From contig NMRA01000270.1 in NCBI GenBank assembly GCA_002633005.1, positions 62,001 through 126,000 on the forward strand: 64,000 bases of DNA, written 5' to 3'. Position numbers and translations under genes: made by a program. Within the stretch, counting starts at the first letter, position 1. Every line of letters starts with the position of its first letter. The notes beneath the pieces are model-generated. The model made no database searches, had not been told where the DNA came from, and saw only the letters and a list, made by a program, of their open reading frames with translations. This DNA is from Phoronis australis (lineage: Eukaryota > Phoronida > Phoronidae). This document shows, in pieces, positions 45,501 to 59,745 of the stretch.

Positions 45501-48500
45501 TTTTAAGATTTTTCATGAAAATCATAAAAGCTATATTTTTGATAGCCACTCATGCTTAAACGGAACATTTCAAAACAAATATTATCAGCGTTTTTGATAA
45601 TAGTCCACAAAGCAGAGTAGTCGAAAGTGTCACATGAATCCAACCCTGATCAGTCATAGCTGACATAAAATGTTCCGAAGGCAGCCATGCTTGGCCATAT
45701 TTTTATAGAGACTTACATAAAAAAAAACTTGAAGGTGGTTTCATGGTTTCAAACAGACAGTTCGTTAGGCTCAACAAGCTTGTCTTGGCATGTCATATTA
45801 TGGCCTGAGCACTCTCAAGGAATCATGATCTGTCAGTTCTTAGCAGACTCAGAAATTACTTCTCGTCTGAATAAGGATCAGATTGAGACCAATTTTACAA
45901 TGGTCGAGTAAAATGCGACAAAATCAGACGTGCTGCATCTTGGCGTGAACCTGTAGACACAGTGAACATCAGTCTTCATAAAATTCCAGGAGACAATCAA
46001 AAAGGGTAGTCAGAAAGGTAACATGGAAGGAAACTTGAGTGTCAATCAGAAGAGCTGACCTAGATGGTTACCTGTGGTACAGGAGTGGCGATAGTGGTGC
46101 TGGCGATGGAGTATACCACAAACAATATCCAACCTTGACCACACACTCATGGGAACCACTTAAACACTACAACTTTAGTTTAAGCATTAATCCTAATAAC
46201 CCGCACCTGTAACAATAAACTGCACTCATCAAGCCATCAGTAGAAGCTCTAGGAAGAAGTTGAGTCAAATGATGGCTATAGGTTGTAATTGAATCTGGAG
46301 AACACCTTGTACAGTGTGAATCTCCCCTGGACGAGGGAGAAATAAACCAATACCAGACTTCTGTGATGTCATCAACTGTAATCAGAACAGCAGAGACCCT
46401 GAAGCTGCCACGCCTTCCAATCCTGATTCAGTTAAGGCTTAACCTTAGATACCAAGTAACAGTTAGAATTAAATTTCAGAACTTCAGGAGAAAATACATT
46501 CACAGCTTTCGAAACGAGGAATATTTCCAGATCAATTACTTCGATTTCCAAAAATTCCAGGTGGAATTTTGAAATTTGGTCAACACCAGGAAGCCGAATG
46601 CGAAAAACAACATCCCAAAATTGCTGCTGGGGTTGTGGTTTCTGAAATTTCATCAAATTCTCAGTCCAAATTTCCCAAGTGACAGAATTTCTAATACTTG
46701 TGATCACAAAATTTCTGACCCGAGGGAATTTCATGATCGAACTGGGCTCAGCATTAAATCAATGCCAGCATCACCTACCGACTTTACTCCTAAAGTTTAA
46801 AAACATGATTGACCTTTCAGGAAGAGTGTAATCTACTAATGCGTGTAATGACCCAACGCTACGATTCCAACTCATTTACAAATACCTCTCGTTTGGCATC
46901 AACTCCATATGACAGAAGTTTCCAAAATCCAGATATCAATCTAGTTCATAATTAAGTATTAATTGTCTAGCCATATGTCCCACATCAGAACTCCCCCGTC
47001 AATTATCTACCAGGATGAACACATTGAGGTGAACATACTCATACCGATGGAAGTACTGGTGAACAAATCTAATCCCATTACATCAACTTGGGTCAATTTT
47101 TATCATATTTCTTTGGGGGAAAATGAGCTTTTCCCTGATGAATTCAATTTTAAAAGATGAACAGTTAAAGCAATGCATCACTCCAATGTACGATAATGCC
47201 ATTTATTTCAGCCATGCAGTGTTTCTTGCTGTTTACTCATCACTCTGCAGTGTACAATTGGAACTTATTAGATCAGTATTCATGAAAAGGCAAATTGACT
47301 ATGTCAGTGTTCTTGTACAAACCTATAGACAAATAAGATGCAAACACGCAAACTTAATTTTTAATGCAACGCAACAACAAAATCATCGTAAAACATGTCA
47401 CAAAGTTCAACATTGCTTACTCCTAGGTTTTTTATATGATTGACAGCATGCAAGGTAACCTACTATATGTTGTCCATATGTAGAAAATAATTCTATTGAA
47501 GTCTATTGACTAAAAGTCAAAAGTATTGGGGTCTCAATTAAGGCATGATTCAAGTCATTTCTAACATGCACCTGTCCACAATATAAATATGGTTTATAAA
47601 TCACCTTTTTGCAATTACCATACTAGTATAGGTTCATGCCCTGGGTGCTTAAATAGGGAAATAAAAACAGAAATTTTTGGCATTCATCAAAATAAAGCAC
47701 TATTTATCCTACCACACTGCCTAATATGCCCATGCAGCTGCCTAGAAAATGCAGCGCACACAGCAAGGTTCTGCACTTCATACATCAGACCATGCCTTCA
47801 GTCAGCAACAATCACGGTCTCTCCTCATCTTGTTCCGGATTCAGACTAGAAAAGATTTCTATGTTAGAGAAGAACTGAAAGTTCTTACTTAATTCCTTAT
47901 AGTTAATAATAGTCATGGTGACTGGGGTAGTCCTCGAGTAATTTAGGAAGTAATGGCTGTCAGGGAATTCCAGGTGATTTACTTTACCTAATCTCAATTC
48001 AAACATAGGATAGGAACGCAATGACACTGCTTTGGAAGTGCAAATATGCCTATGTAGAAAGCTGATGTTTTTAACATCAGAATACGCTTCACAGCGGCAA
48101 AATTAATGATAGCTGAATCATTCAGGTAGAGATGATGGCAATACGCTCCCACATATGTACATTGCCACTAACTGCAGGGAGCCAGCTTCACGTAGTAGGC
48201 CCACCACGAAATGGACCCCAGATGTTATTTCTCCGGTAACCAAGCTCTTAACATCATTATCGTGGGATGGACTATAAAACGTACATCAGCTTTACTTTAC
48301 CAAACAGGTCAACAAGCATTTCCCGTAAATTAATACGCTTATTTATCCAGAAAGCATATCATTAGTGAATAGCAGGTACGTAAATCCTTTTGCAGGTTCT
48401 GTGCCCAGTTCACTGGTCAGCGATATATCACTTTCTCACTTTGGCGAAACACTGCTGTACCGTAACTGATTTTGAAATTTGTAAAAAATTTCTTCTAACT

Positions 48501-50580
48501 TGGGCTGTATAAAATATTGTTATGACATGTCTTGATTTGTAATTGGAAGAAAGTTTGACACAGTAGACATTGTTCTGAAATATATATCTGCAAGGGTTCT
48601 ATAAAATGACCTGTATATTAAAGACTGGCCAGACCGTACACAAGCAAATCTTGAGTTGTAATATAGTGCGCTTGTCAATGCTGAGATCAGTTCAAGCAAC
48701 ATGAGCAATTGTTCCACTTTACCATTTTCAGGTGCCTAACAAGACTCTCATCCCTTGCCTGCAGTGTAGACCCTGCACAGATATTCAGTTGTTTCAATAG
48801 TATGCAAACAAAGTCACATCATTCACTCGCAAGTAACAGTCTGGCCACTTTACTACAGATATCCTTCCAAGTTAGTTGAGCTGACTTAAGCACCCGATCA
48901 AACCGCTATCAACACATGACATTTTGTCGATAGTTTTGCATCTAATACGACAGTTGTATGACTGCAAGACACGACATCTTTCCAAAACATTAACTGATTG
49001 GTCGTTAGTTCATTCTGTACATCGTCTGGCAGCAGGGACTCATCTAGCGCAGTCGTGGCTGGGATGGTCAGTTTTAAAAAATGACAGCTTGGACGGCATA
49101 GCCAAGACAGAAAAAAGACAGCCTGTTTCAAGACAACTTTGGCGAAAACGATGGCAAAATAAAGAATTTTGAATTTTTGATTAAAAAAATTCATTGAAAC
49201 CTACAATCCATCATTTTAGTTCAATAAATATTCAGACTTAACTCAAAATTACACACAATTGCCATCTATTACATACAGTAACTATAAATGTCACAATGAC
49301 AGTGGGAAATTCTACTGGCAGTCAGGTCTTGGAGGGGAATACCTTCGTTCTGTGATGTCTGGGTGAACTCATACGGAATCCTCCGCATAGCGAGTGTCAA
49401 GAAATATTGTATAGCCATCACTAACTGCTCGTACATGGACACTTTGAAATTGAAGTACACAAACCCTAAGTGCAAAGGATTTGCCATACCCCTAACATTA
49501 GGGCCCATAATGCTAGTTACCAAAACGGAAATTAAAGGGGCAGCCAATTTGCAATAGGAGAACATACACGTTGAAAAATATACCCCAAAATTCTAGGACT
49601 GACCTGCTATCAATGTCGCTGAACATGCAAACCAGATAAAACTAAGAGCATTACTTCCTTAATTTATTCGCGAAGTTCCGGAGATATTCAAATGAATAAA
49701 TAAAAAAACTTGTCAAAAATCCACCCAGGCCAAAAAACGTTTATTGATGCGCGAGAATGCAGTGCAAACTTGACGAGAAGAAAAATGATGCCTAATGTTG
49801 GTTACGTATTCAATGACTAACATGAAAGTAATAATAAAAGCCTCAAAATACTTCAACTTTTTGTGGAATTCCTTATTGGGCGATTCAAGTTTGCCCTGTG
49901 CGTGGCACTTTGTTCTGTATATGGAAAAAATAGGTCAGCCAATCACAGGCACAGCACCTGTTACTTCAGTTGTGACCAGGCCGGGATTTCGCACCAAAAT
50001 TGCAAGAAAAGAATGGTTCTTTTAAAGACTAAATTTATTGTAGCATAGTCTGAAAGATTGTGGATGACAATGGGCATGGTGTCAATTTTAACATAACGTC
50101 CATTTATAATGCACTGTAGAAGATGTTAACAAAACGACGTCCCAGCGATAACTGGCGACGCCCGAAGCTTAATTCCAGGCGACTCCAAATGGCGAGTAAA
50201 GCACTCGGAAATACGAGTGAAAATGTAGAACGAGTGTCAAATTCAAACACGGTGTTCCGGAGTTGATTGTCACCTTTTATAACACCAAATCCAGGTATAC
50301 AAGTGCGACTGCAAATATGCTGTCGCTACAATATTTTCGAGCGGAGATTTTCGCCTGTCCAGAGCTGGTGGACCTCAGCTGTGAATTTGTTGAGGATATA
50401 CATTCGCTTGTCCACTGTAGACTTCTGAATTGCAGTACTATGAAGTGTAATGAATGGTGTTGTATTCAAGGATGTATTTTTTCAATTCCTTTTGAATACA
50501 ATTTCTTTGTTTTCATCATAAGTTTAAATTATCTTTCTGAACTGCATTAAGGTAATATACTTCTCCATGATAGCAAGTAG
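42546..50580. other. Long non-coding stretch, no gene seen
   Basis: AT-rich DNA with simple sequence (ATATAGATATAGATATATA near 43604, a C run near 44838). Frames up to about 106 codons occur on both strands, but none has a recognisable motif, codon pattern or consistent splice sites. A first untranslated exon of the transporter could be hidden here. Confidence 0.5.
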
Positions 50581-50586
50581 CAGCTT

Positions 50587-50846
50587 ATATTAATAAAAAC
50601 AACCAGGTTTTTAATCGACTTGACATGTTTCAGTGTTATTTATTCAAACACCATCATCAGAGGAGAGAATATAGTGGCCATCTAGCAACAAGCCACTCCC
50701 TGTAACTGACTGTATCTGTGCTTCATTACTTGTTGCTGGGCCTAGCTAGGTGGCCACTATATTCTCTCTTGTGATGATGGTGTTTGAATAAATAACACTG
50801 AACATTGTCAAGTCGATTTAAAACCGTGGTTGTTTTTATTAATATA
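50587..50846. mobile_element. Foldback MITE (260 bp, about 100-bp arms)
   Basis: Ends are TATATTAATAAAAACAACCA and its reverse complement. The arms (50587-50685 and 50745-50846) include CAGTGTTATTTATTCAAACA and GAGAATATAGTGGCCA and surround a loop of about 60 bp. No coding capacity and no certain target duplication. Confidence 0.88.
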
Positions 50847-53800
50847 CTACTCTTCTTTTGAGAGCTTCAAGATAGGTTGAGTTCTGAAGTCATGCTGTGA
50901 ATTATCTGTCTGAACATGCAACTCTACACAGTTTATCTTGCAAAAAATTATTTACAGATCTTGATTTTTGCAGTCTGGTGGTGACAATGCACACATTCTG
51001 AATGGAACAAATCTTTTAATGTTTGTTTAGTTTCCTTCTTTGCCATCCTTTGAATAAGAAAAAAATGCAAACTGTGCTGAATTGCAAGGAAAATTACCTT
51101 TTTTATATGAATCATAATTATCCCCTCAATGGAAAGGGGGAACCCCAACCTCCCCCTTCGGCGCTGCACACCTCAGAATCGCACTTCCTGCAACTCGTCA
51201 TACACACGAATTTGGACCCCCACTTTTCAAATCCCAGACGTGTCCGTCTTGTAGTGTCACGGATATTTCACTACAATGTTTATGTTACATGCTGGTATTT
51301 ACTGACTGACCCAGCAAGAGAGATGGGATCAAACATTGGCTTCATCCATCCATTATTTAGGGAAGAAATCATTACATTACTATTGACTTTTGTTTTTGGT
51401 CATGTTAGTTTTCAGTCCCAAAAATGTGATAATGACCACTCGCTCCTTATTTGGAGGTCTGAAATCAAAGACCAACAAATTGACTGAGAGTGAATGTCTA
51501 TATTGTATATAATTCCACCTTGGCTGCCCATTACCATAAAAAAAGTGTTAATGCCATGGGCACTTAAGTAGGAGAGCCTGGACGTACACCTGACCTGTGA
51601 TTTGACTTTGTAAAGGTAATAGAATCCGATCACCGTCAGGAATATTATGATACCGCAACGCTCCAAAAAGCTTTCCACAAAGGAAAAAGTATAAACTGCA
51701 CTTCACAAAAACGTTAGAAAAAAATAAGAAAAAATAGGAAAAGTGAGACCATTGCATACTAAAGAGGTATGGCATCAAAAATATTGTTTAAACACTTCCT
51801 GACGAAAGTACCATCTTGCAAAGTCTACTACAGAAGTTTTCACTTTCCCCAAGAATGTAATTTCCAGAAATCCCAAACTCAAAATTTTTGAAATACGTGC
51901 AAAGAAAAAACGTTATAGTCACAACAGAGTTTACAATCTCCCTAAGACTTCGATTCATGTGTGGATTCATGTGTGCATTCGCTTACTGTCATTCAGCAAA
52001 ACGCTGACTGACAGGCCAGCCAGTGAAGCAAGCAATTTCCCAAAAACAATTCCAACTGTAATTTAGAATTTAATACTAGGATACCTTTACAACTAATTTT
52101 AAACAATTATGACATATATCAATTGCTTCTTATTCTGACTGGCTGCTGCTTGAAGTCGTCATTGTTATGTTTTCATCACAAGTCAAAGGTCACATTTTCC
52201 CTATAAGATGTTTACGTGCTACATCTGTGTCCAGCTATACCAAGGAGCCGTGTTTTGCCTTGTGGGATGAAAAACAACAAAGTGAGGAGCACTTGACAAG
52301 ATAGTTTTTTTTTCGAAATTTGAAATTAAAAAATTGATTCGACATCTATAGAAATTCTAAAATTTTTACAAACAAACCATAAAAATAACTGGTGAACACA
52401 GTGAATTCTGTATCAGTGGCAGATAACCACAATTCAGTAAGTTTTTCGTATTCCAGACCTCTTTAACTAGTTGAGTTTGCAAAATTGTAATGGACACAAA
52501 TTCTGTTGGATTATGCCACAACATTGTAATCTGAGAAGAAATTGCAGGGTTATTTTGGGGCCGCAGCCTGCACAAACAATGACACAAACAAAAATGTTGA
52601 CGCAGTGCTTCCTACACTGTTTCATCAACTCAGGTCAGCTGGAGCATCAAAATTGTGTTTTCTTGCCAACAGGAGCAATTATTTATAGTTTCCAAAATAT
52701 CTTATAAAAACGAATGATGGTGACAAACAAACTAGATAAGAAGTATGACATAATGAGAAAATAAACACTCAAACTGTGCAGGCACTGTGACTACACTTCT
52801 AGACCCATCATTAGCACCAAACAGAAATAGCAGACAAGTAACACACATCAAATATGCCACTGGGAACATTCCATTTCCTTGCCATCTATTAATGGGACAA
52901 ACTGTAGCTTTAAATATCCTTTCCCTCTCGCCCAATCAACTCGCTGACCTCTTTGGTTGGTAAAATATATATTTTGCTCTTTTGCACCTTTAGCACTCAA
53001 GTCAGAGCTGAGCTCACATTTATTGCAAACATGTAGCCTTTACATTTGAAAAGGGTAATTCCTTTGTCAGATTTCAAAAAAGAGGTTTGAGTTTCACATA
53101 CACGTTTACATCATGTTGCTCATGGGAAAACACAATCTTAATTTTAAATTTAATTTTAATTTATTCAATTTTAATAGTAGATAAAAAATCACAAATCAAG
53201 AGTATGGCTATCCCTGCATTAAAATTAATGGTCTATTTGTAAATTAACCCAAGATAAAAATTTAGCCATTGACATTTGTCTTCTGCAGTTTATCGGATAA
53301 AACCTGCACAAAGCAAAATACTGATAGCAGCTTGAGGACATTTTAAAAATTTAAAAGAAATAAAAAACACTGACCATAACTCAGTCGCAGACACCCACGT
53401 AATTCCTTCACAACATGAATCTCTTATAGTGATTTTATGCATAAGTCGGCAGGGCAAAATCAATGACGGACCCACACTTCAATGACAGCATCAATGTTCA
53501 AGAAGACTGAGTGTCTCAGATAAAACTTTCTGTGATTTAGTACGTGAATACACTGGCCACTCAATTCCAGCCTTTGGCAGGAATCTTGACAAAATGCCAT
53601 TAGATGTACATGCAAAATACACCATTACCATTGATATCATATGCTATCAGGATTTAGACAAACATAATATCAAGTGCAGAACTTAGAAAAGAAAAAACAC
53701 AGATTTGTATAACCATAAATCTGTGAACACCTCCCTGTACATGTACAGTTAAAATGGACAACAGTGATAACGACTCAAAAATCGTGGTAACCCAGGGCTC

Positions 53801-54350
53801 TACACCGACATTCAACAGCCCGACAACAGGTAGATTTTTGCTGTCAGGCACGTGAATCTCCAAAGGTGCATGCCTGATTGGCAATCTAAATTAAGTAATT
53901 GAGTTAATAGGTAATAACTCGTCAGAACTGAGATGTTACAGAAGCCGTGTTCACGACCTCAGAATTTGAAAATTTTATGATTGAGATGGGAAATGCATTC
54001 ATATAGCATACTGGCATTATTGTCTACTGTTGTAAACATAAAAGATAATTCTTCTATCAAAATGGGAGATGAGCAAAAGAATCTGAGTCAATTGTGTGCT
54101 TAGTTGAAATCAAAACTCCATTTACGCATTGCACTAATTTTGTCCGTGATCAAGGTGGTTAAATTTCACGGGCCTGGAAAACAGGGGGTGGGCACTGAAA
54201 TTGGAAATTTCAAGAAAGAAAAGGTGGGCGCAAACATGGCCATATAATCCGAGACTAATGTTTGCCACGACCATCAATGACCTCCCAAAAGTGGAAGTCA
54301 AATAATTTGATGAAGGAGGATTAGCCTGCCATATGATTCTCATCAATTAA
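50847..54350. other. No gene seen
   Basis: A 154-codon + frame at 51023-51487 is the longest here, but it has no recognisable domain and atypical composition, and a - frame overlaps its end. I do not call it a gene. The rest is AT-rich, with no supported exon. Confidence 0.5.
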
Positions 54351-54351
54351 T

Positions 54352-54860
54352 TAAAGGCCCTTTCATAATAACCTAACTCCAGTACAAGAGCATCGTCCAC
54401 GCAAACTGCGAAGTTAATTGAATCGTTCACACCAGCTTCACTAGTTAACGGCATCGAAGTAAACGAAAAGGGACGCTGTCGTCATTGAAGTAATCACAAG
54501 GTAGCGCTGATGCATCCCACACCTGCTAAAATTTTTTAATGGGACTATTTTAGAACATCTACGTTTGCTAATTGACATCAAACTTAATTCTAATTCGATT
54601 GGTGATTATTCGAGCAAAATATAAGCAACCATAAACAATGACACTACCCTTTAATTGTTGTCGATAGCAGTGGCCCCTGGTGATAACTTTGATGACACCA
54701 AGTTAACCGTTTATACCGCACCGCAGGGCTGATGCTCTGCTGTTAAATACACCAGTTACTGCAAAGTTAACTGGCACTGTTAACTTCGATCCAGGACTGA
54801 AGTTAACTGTTCATACTGACAGCAACTCCCCAAAACATCGACGTGTCGTTAGTAGTTGAA
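54352..54860. mobile_element. MITE (GGCCCTTTCATA family), copy 1
   Basis: Shares left end and interior with 60360-60869: GGCCCTTTCATAATAACCTA, ATCACAAGGTAGCGCTG, AACTTTGATGACACCAAGTT and CATACTGACAGCAACTCCCC. The right inverted end has decayed. No coding capacity. Confidence 0.8.
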
Positions 54861-55351
54861 GACACAAACTTAAGAAAAACTGTCTTCTTTTGTTAGTAGT
54901 TCATATTCTGCAAATCTAATGATTCTATCAAAAAAACTTCCACAAGGCATTGTAATATTGCCTGGCCGTATGATGTATTGATCTATGGGAACAAAGCAGT
55001 GCTAACTTCATATATTGGTTACTGGTTACGGATTCAATTAGTTCTGCATGAAATAAAAGCCTGGAAGTACCTAAACTTCACACAGATTTATGTGTTTGCT
55101 CACTTGGCACTGAATATTTGCCATACATGGAAAAATTGTCCCAGGAAAAACCGGGTCACCACAAACTAACAAGACTATCACGATTGTCTCTAGCTTCACT
55201 TTTTGGCCTTTGAAGGTAAACAAAGCCAAGATCTATCTCTTACAGCTGCAAGAGAAGGTAGATTCTTTTGAAAACTATATTTCTTGTAGGACAGAATGAG
55301 AGTCTGTGGCTCAGAATATAGCTTCCGTGTCAATTTCACTCATGCAGACTT

Positions 55352-55417
55352 ATTAATGCACTGCAGAAGACTTTTTAATGCACTGCAGAAGACTTTTTAA
55401 TGCACTGCAGAAGACTA
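55352..55417. repeat. 22-bp tandem repeat, three units
   Basis: TTTTTAATGCACTGCAGAAG plus AC repeated three times (first unit slightly diverged). Confidence 0.9.
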
Positions 55418-55529
55418 AAGTCCCCAAAGATGACAGCAAACAGCACACCAACTCGAAACTGATACAGTTGCCACAACTGAAAGCGTGTCTTTACTGTTTT
55501 GAAATCATTTCAGTGCAATCAATTTCAGG

Positions 55530-55612
55530 TAGACAGTAGCCTGACAGTGGGTGCCTAATTGTTGAGCATGGGCACTTAGCTGAGCAGTGGGCGCTTAACC
55601 TGAAAATTACCA
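55530..55612 (-). repeat. GCCCA-type repeat, decayed, reverse orientation
   Basis: CAGTGGGTGCCTAATTG, GAGCATGGGCACTTAGC and CAGTGGGCGCTTAACC are reverse forms of the GGTTAAGCGCCCAC phrase in the repeats at 57350 and 59560. Confidence 0.55.
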
Positions 55613-55614
55613 AG

Positions 55615-57344
55615 CAGTCATTATGTTTCAAGTTCATAATCAAGTTCCTGCGTATCATTGTTGTCATGTGATCACCTTCTAACGGGTGGTCCTTGATGTC
55701 ACAATCGAGAATTTTATGTTGATGCATGATTGTATGGTGTAGCGAGGCTTAAATGTAATGCCAGTATTTTTCACTTGTTTTTCTTACTCAGTTTGGGACA
55801 ATTATTGTATCGACTGACACCTGATGTAAGATCTGTCTGCCGCCAATTGGTAAGATTACGAATTCAGGATATTACTAAAAATATGTCGTATTCAACACCT
55901 ATAAAACAAAAATTACTGTCCAAATACATTTCATGTTCAGATCACGTTTTTAAAGTATTGTCAATTAAAACAATGCTTTGCACTGACCGAAGGGGCAAGA
56001 TTCAAATACTGTGAGTGCACAAACAAGTTCTTGTGCTTGTCTGTAGTTGAGTCACAAACAATAACTTGTTTTGCATTGATTACAAAAGAAATCTAGTTTG
56101 CATGCCTCGTTATCTCATATAACATAGTTTGAGACAACTTGAGGAAACTATTAGACAGCGTTGTTGAGACAACTTGACGAAACTGTTAAACAGCTTTGGG
56201 CAAAAAACTCAAAATTATCGGCTCTTTTACGCTCCGTAATGCTAACAAGTCAATTTCGAAATTGTTCATGCCTGAAACTAAGGGAATGACACTCAACTAA
56301 ATCCATCTTATGAGCTGTGCCTTGTCTGGAGCTATTCTTGCAATCAAAGGCAAGTTGTCAGGTTATGTAGTTATAATAGTTGCCCACTTTATACACAACA
56401 TTCTTGTGTAGTTCCAACATCTGCTTTAATATCCTACTAATTCACAAGTGGACCCGGTATGTCACATTTAGGGAATTTAAAAAAATTTCAAAAGAAAAAC
56501 GTTGATGTATGCCACAGAAATGTCATGCCAGTGATATTTTTGCTGTGTGTGGAAGGGAACGGGTTCCCTGCCCCCTGACACTTAAAGACATTTACGTAAC
56601 TTCGTTTTCCACAGTCAAGTGGATTGTTGATCTGAAGGCTTACAACTCCATCATATGGGCAACGAAGATTTTCATTCTGCAAGTACTCATGGTTTCCTTG
56701 CCCAACAAGCAAGTTACAGAGCAATAGCATCATTTTTATGGCTGAAAAATGCATTCTGGGATTGATCCTCAATGGGATAGACTTTGAAGTTATTACGTAG
56801 CTTTGACCAGTGTGATTTGTGATTTTATTACAAATCCCTAATTCTCGCTGTTGTCTGCCAGACATTCGTTGAAATCAAGGCAGGTGACTTTACTACATAG
56901 ATATCTATGTACTGGCATATGCGAAATGGAGAATCTTGACCAAGCACCTTGACCAACATTCAGCTGCAGCTGACATCACACTGACGGTGTAAAATTAGTC
57001 ACAGGTCACGAGAGTTCATGAACCAGAAAGTGTATGTCCCTGATGAGTGGCATATTTGTGTGGAAAATAAATCTTTGTGTCCGACATTGAATCAACTCTA
57101 TGTTTAAAATCCCTTTTGTAATAATTATTTGTAACAAATATATTAGATGAAAGCGTTCAGAAAATCTACGCTGTTGAGGTTACTCGACCTAAATGCACGG
57201 GGTACAATATATATTCAATGAATGCGACCATGGTGACCAGGCGACACATAAGTCGGTCAAATAAACCAGTTTTTTCTCTTCAATCGTCTAGTTTTTCAGC
57301 AAACTCATTGGTCAGTACTTGTAACATTCACCAGATAAATTTCA
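55615..57344. other. No gene seen
   Basis: Frames at 55730-56014 (+) and 56488-56865 (-) are open for 94 and 125 codons, but have no motif I recognise and no homologous look. Left unannotated. Confidence 0.45.
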
Positions 57345-57545
57345 CGTACCGTAAATGTTCGGTTAATGCCCATGCTCAGTTAACCGCCCACCCCCTACTT
57401 TAGATGCACTTTCAATTTAACCGCCCACTGCTCGGTTAACAGCCCCACTGCGATTTTTCAAGATTTCCAGTTCAGCACCCACCTCTCGCTCGGTTAAGCG
57501 TCCATCCCCAACTTTTTAAGATTGAAGATTTAGCGCCCAGTGTTA
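57345..57545. repeat. GGTTAACCGCCCA repeat, copy 1
   Basis: Starts TACCGTAAATGTTCGGTTAA and repeats GTTAA-(C/G)CGCCCA about five times at 35-45 bp spacing. Same family as 59558-59745. It may be a mobile repeat with internal subrepeats. Confidence 0.8.
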
Positions 57546-59557
57546 GGAAATGTGTGATTCCCAACTTTTAGATACAGATGATGATCACAATGAGCGCAAC
57601 GACGATGGCCTCCGGATGGCGGTTTGGCAATGTGAATTACAATACAAGTATTGTCCCGGGTCATGGACTAACTTCAAAATACAATACTTGAAAGTTTTTG
57701 TCATTTTATTTTCTTCCCATGTTTGCAAAGTTTAAGAACCCCACCGGCGTCAATACCTCCGCTTTCATCAACGCTGTCTGCCGCGCTGAGATTCTGTCTG
57801 CAGTGCACTAGATAAAATACATATTTGAAATAATGGGGCCAGAGAAATGTGACAATGGTTTTGTCAACCCTTCAAATTCTCTTTAGGTGGAAAGCTCTCC
57901 TATTTTGAAGAATTAATTCCCATAACTCACGGAAAGATGTCAAATTCTCCCTATTTTGATGAAATTCAATATGTTATTCCCAGGTTATCGAGGATGTGTG
58001 GCGACCAAAGGGACAGTGTGCCTCACTGGAGTTACCGATTTGCTGACTCTCGATTTCTGAGTTCAAAGGTTGGCAATACATTACTGTAAGTTAGTGTATT
58101 ATCTTGAAGTAATAACAAAATTCTAGTAAAATTTTGTTTTTCGCTTATTGCATCTCGGTCAAACTGGCGCTAGCAGATTTAACTAATGTCGCTGGTGGTT
58201 CATTACCACGATTTCTTGCGTCAACCCCCGTCTGACTGTGTGAATTATCGCTTCCAATTCCCTTTTTAGCCATCCAGTATAATGTTGTTTGTACATTGGC
58301 CAGTTTCAGCCTGAACAAAATTCTTACCATTCGAGCCTGAAATATCTACGACTTGGACTGAAAATTGGAGACAGTTGGTACGAGGTGCACGCAGCTAGAT
58401 ACGGGCATGACACACTCGGGCCTAGGGAACATCGAGCAGGAAAATATAGGAATAGACTTGACATCGCAATTTTGGGGGATATTGGAAAGGAGGAATATCG
58501 TAAAGCACTTGGTATTTCCTAACAACAGCTTAAAAGTACAGCGTCACGCCAGTTTCTTTTACTTAGGACTGTCGCTATTCTCTTTTGATGTGACTTTGTA
58601 GTGGTGCATGCGCGTAAGTTCCCACACTGAGTGCATGTTACCTTGACACCAACACGTGATTGACAGGTTACTCATACGTAGGACCTACGTGCGTGATGAA
58701 TCCCGCCACTATCGATTTTGGCCATTAAAAACGACACGCATATTGAAAGAACCCATATTACTAACGGCCTTTCCAAGTCAAGATTGCCTGCCAGGACATT
58801 GCGCGCAAACAGCGGGACCAACCAGTGCCGCAGTGCGATAGTGTAGGTGATATAATAGTAGCCTACATAACCTGGACATCTTGCATGTAAAATTTCCACC
58901 ACAAATTTGGGTAAGGTGGTTGTTTAAGAATTAACTGAAACATCGCTGTTTTGTGATGTTTTATCACATATTTATGCCGTGGTTCGAAATTTTCTTGATT
59001 GACGACTGGCTCGTGTCCACTAACCCCCCCCCAATTCTTGTCATACTTTTTGCCGGGCATATATCGCGCAACGGGAAGTTAAAATGTTATTGAGTCACGA
59101 AGTGTTGACTATAAACATACCTAACACAAAAAACACCTGAATTAGTTTTTCAAACTTTATTACAACTAATTTTAAAACTGCTCTCTGACTCAGAACTTGA
59201 CAGCTACCTCGGAACTGTAACCTTGATGTCAGCTGAGACCTCTGCGACACGTGAAGCTTGCACGTGCGCACTTTTGCGGTGTCACGGCTAGCAATCCAAG
59301 TGGAGCACTGCATTGTCACTGGTCGTCTGCGGACTACAGTTCTAACAAACTAACAAGACCGCAGGATGACACGGGTCTATTACTCAGCAATTTTGTAAAT
59401 TTAATGGTGAATGACTAATCTGAGGGCAGAGAACCTTTGTTGGGATCATCCACTGTTATGAAGTTTTTACCGTCATTTGGCAACGTGACGATAAAGCTCT
59501 TAGAAAAGTGCTACGCGTTCCCAAGTACGTGTGTCATGTGGGTACTTAAATCACAAG
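57546..59557. other. No gene seen
   Basis: Slightly more GC-rich than its surroundings, with short frames on both strands and a C run near 59025. No splice-consistent exon or recognisable protein. Confidence 0.45.
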
Positions 59558-59745
59558 GTAAGGTTAACCGCCCAGGGCGGTTGCCTGTCGTAATAAGCGC
59601 CCATGTTCGGTTAACAACCGCCCACCCTGGATTTCTTGCAATTTCACGTTTAAGTGCCCATGTCTGGTTAACCGCCCACCCCCGATTTTTTGGGTTCGCC
59701 AATTTAACCGCCCAGGGCGTTAACCCAATCGTTTACGGTAATAAA
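59558..59745. repeat. GGTTAACCGCCCA repeat, copy 2
   Basis: Contains GGTTAACCGCCCAGGGCG, AAGCGCCCATGTTCGGTTAA and repeated CCGCCCACCC phrases, and ends near GTTTACGGTAATAAATTA, the reverse of the TACCGTAAA start of copy 1. So the family probably has inverted ACCGTAAA ends. Confidence 0.8.

Noticed and set aside
49269-49565. A 98-codon - frame with hydrophobic stretches
   Set aside because: Opposite frame also open; AT-rich region gives such frames by chance.
51023-51487. A 154-codon + frame, the longest in the window outside repeats
   Set aside because: No recognisable domain, random-looking composition, no introns or neighbours to support it.
56488-56865. A 125-codon - frame
   Set aside because: No motif, no signal of coding; another frame overlaps on +.
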